Source: a candidate division WS6 bacterium GW2011_GWC2_36_7
GTDB lineage: Bacteria; Patescibacteriota; Dojkabacteria; SC72
DNA: 14,357 nucleotides
Direction: 5' to 3'
Assembly: GCA_000991805.1 (NCBI GenBank)
Contig: LBSF01000006.1
Coordinates: forward strand, 1 to 14,357
This document shows, in pieces, positions 14,123-14,357 of this stretch. Position numbers and translations under genes: made by a program. How positions within the stretch are numbered: the stretch's first letter is position 1; each line of letters opens with the position of its first letter. The notes under the pieces are model-generated. The model was not told where the DNA came from, did no database searches, and worked only from the letters and a program-made list of their open reading frames with translations.

Positions 14123-14357
14123 ATGGACAAATCTACATATAATATCAAAATGCCTATGGAGCAAATCCGAAATATCGGAATCATTGCTCACATTGATGCT
14201 GGAAAAACTACAACCACAGAAAGGCTTTTGTATTTCACTGGACAGGTACACAAAATTGGAGAAGTTCATGATGGAGCTGCAACTACAGACTTCATGGTAC
14301 AGGAACAGGAAAGAGGTATTACAATTATGTCCGCAGCAGTTACATGCTTCTGGGATT
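14123..14357 (+). CDS. fusA: Elongation factor G, 3'-truncated by window edge
   Basis: The frame opens at ATG 14123 and runs without a stop to the window's end, giving 78 residues of an expected roughly 700. It carries the EF-G GTPase signature: [20 protein letters not shown] (16-35) with the P-loop AHIDAGKT (22-29), then [20 protein letters not shown] (38-57) and QEQERGITI (60-68), the switch regions. EF-G is the GTP-driven translocase of the ribosome. An extra 14-residue stretch precedes the conserved start, with internal ATGs at residues 10 and 12. No clear Shine-Dalgarno sequence precedes 14123. The ribosomal genes rpsL and rpsG, which often precede fusA, are not upstream here; a TPR gene is. 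Confidence 0.96.
   Translation, partial: MDKSTYNIKMPMEQIRNIGIIAHIDAGKTTTTERLLYFTGQVHKIGEVHDGAATTDFMVQEQERGITIMSAAVTCFWD

Noticed and set aside
1..14357. CRISPR array, tRNA, rRNA, insertion sequence, integrase or attachment site
   Set aside because: No regularly spaced repeats, cloverleaf-like segments, transposase motifs or terminal inverted repeats were seen on either strand.
1..14357. Recoded TGA (Gly), as in some candidate-phylum bacteria
   Set aside because: All complete genes are uninterrupted under the standard code and their Gly codons are GGN, so there is no sign of in-frame TGA use.

Overview
The window is AT-rich bacterial DNA that looks chromosomal. The best guess is a member of the Candidate Phyla Radiation (Patescibacteria). 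This is inferred from a TrbL/VirB6-like polytopic protein of a style I associate with that group, several large anchored or secreted proteins with no recognisable family, FN3 proteins with paired beta modules, few Shine-Dalgarno sequences, and many -10-like hexamers placed 6-7 nt before start codons. No 16S gene or other decisive taxonomic marker is present. The standard genetic code fits: no complete gene has an internal TGA, and all nine complete stop codons are TAA or TAG.

Layout. Positions 2-9391 hold six same-strand genes for envelope proteins: an FN3 surface protein cut by the left edge; a single-pass anchored protein with 12 cysteines (1621-2916); a TrbL/VirB6-like multi-pass protein (2943-4439); a 911-residue protein with a large cysteine-free cytoplasmic part, a membrane segment and an outward M23 (LytM-type) peptidase domain (4449-7184); an anchored protein of unknown function (7222-8199); and a secreted PGRP/amidase-like protein with Ig-like and SH3b domains whose zinc ligands appear to be lost (8219-9391). 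The seventh gene is a UvrD/PcrA helicase (9407-11416). It is convergent, with a 2-bp gap, to a minus-strand DUF348-G5-lysozyme-like (RpfB/YabE-type) wall protein (11419-12345). A divergent intergenic region then leads to a membrane-anchored TPR protein (12596-14053). The start of fusA (EF-G), with its own promoter and a 50-nt leader, is cut by the right edge.

How the genes may work together. The 2-9391 block reads as a cell-surface apparatus. A VirB6-like membrane protein next to a peptidoglycan-hydrolase fusion resembles the channel plus wall-opening parts of type IV secretion or conjugation systems, with accessory surface and peptidoglycan-binding proteins around it. The DUF348-G5-lysozyme protein adds a second wall-cleaving activity. 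No VirB4-type ATPase, relaxase or pilin is visible, so the system assignment is an inference.

The most notable non-coding signals are a matched pair of GCCWGGC-N4-GCCTGGC elements, one in front of each of the two divergent genes and each centred 35.5 bp from the preferred start codon, and the recurrent close -10-to-ATG spacing that implies leaderless transcripts. No tRNA, rRNA, CRISPR array, insertion sequence or integrase was seen.
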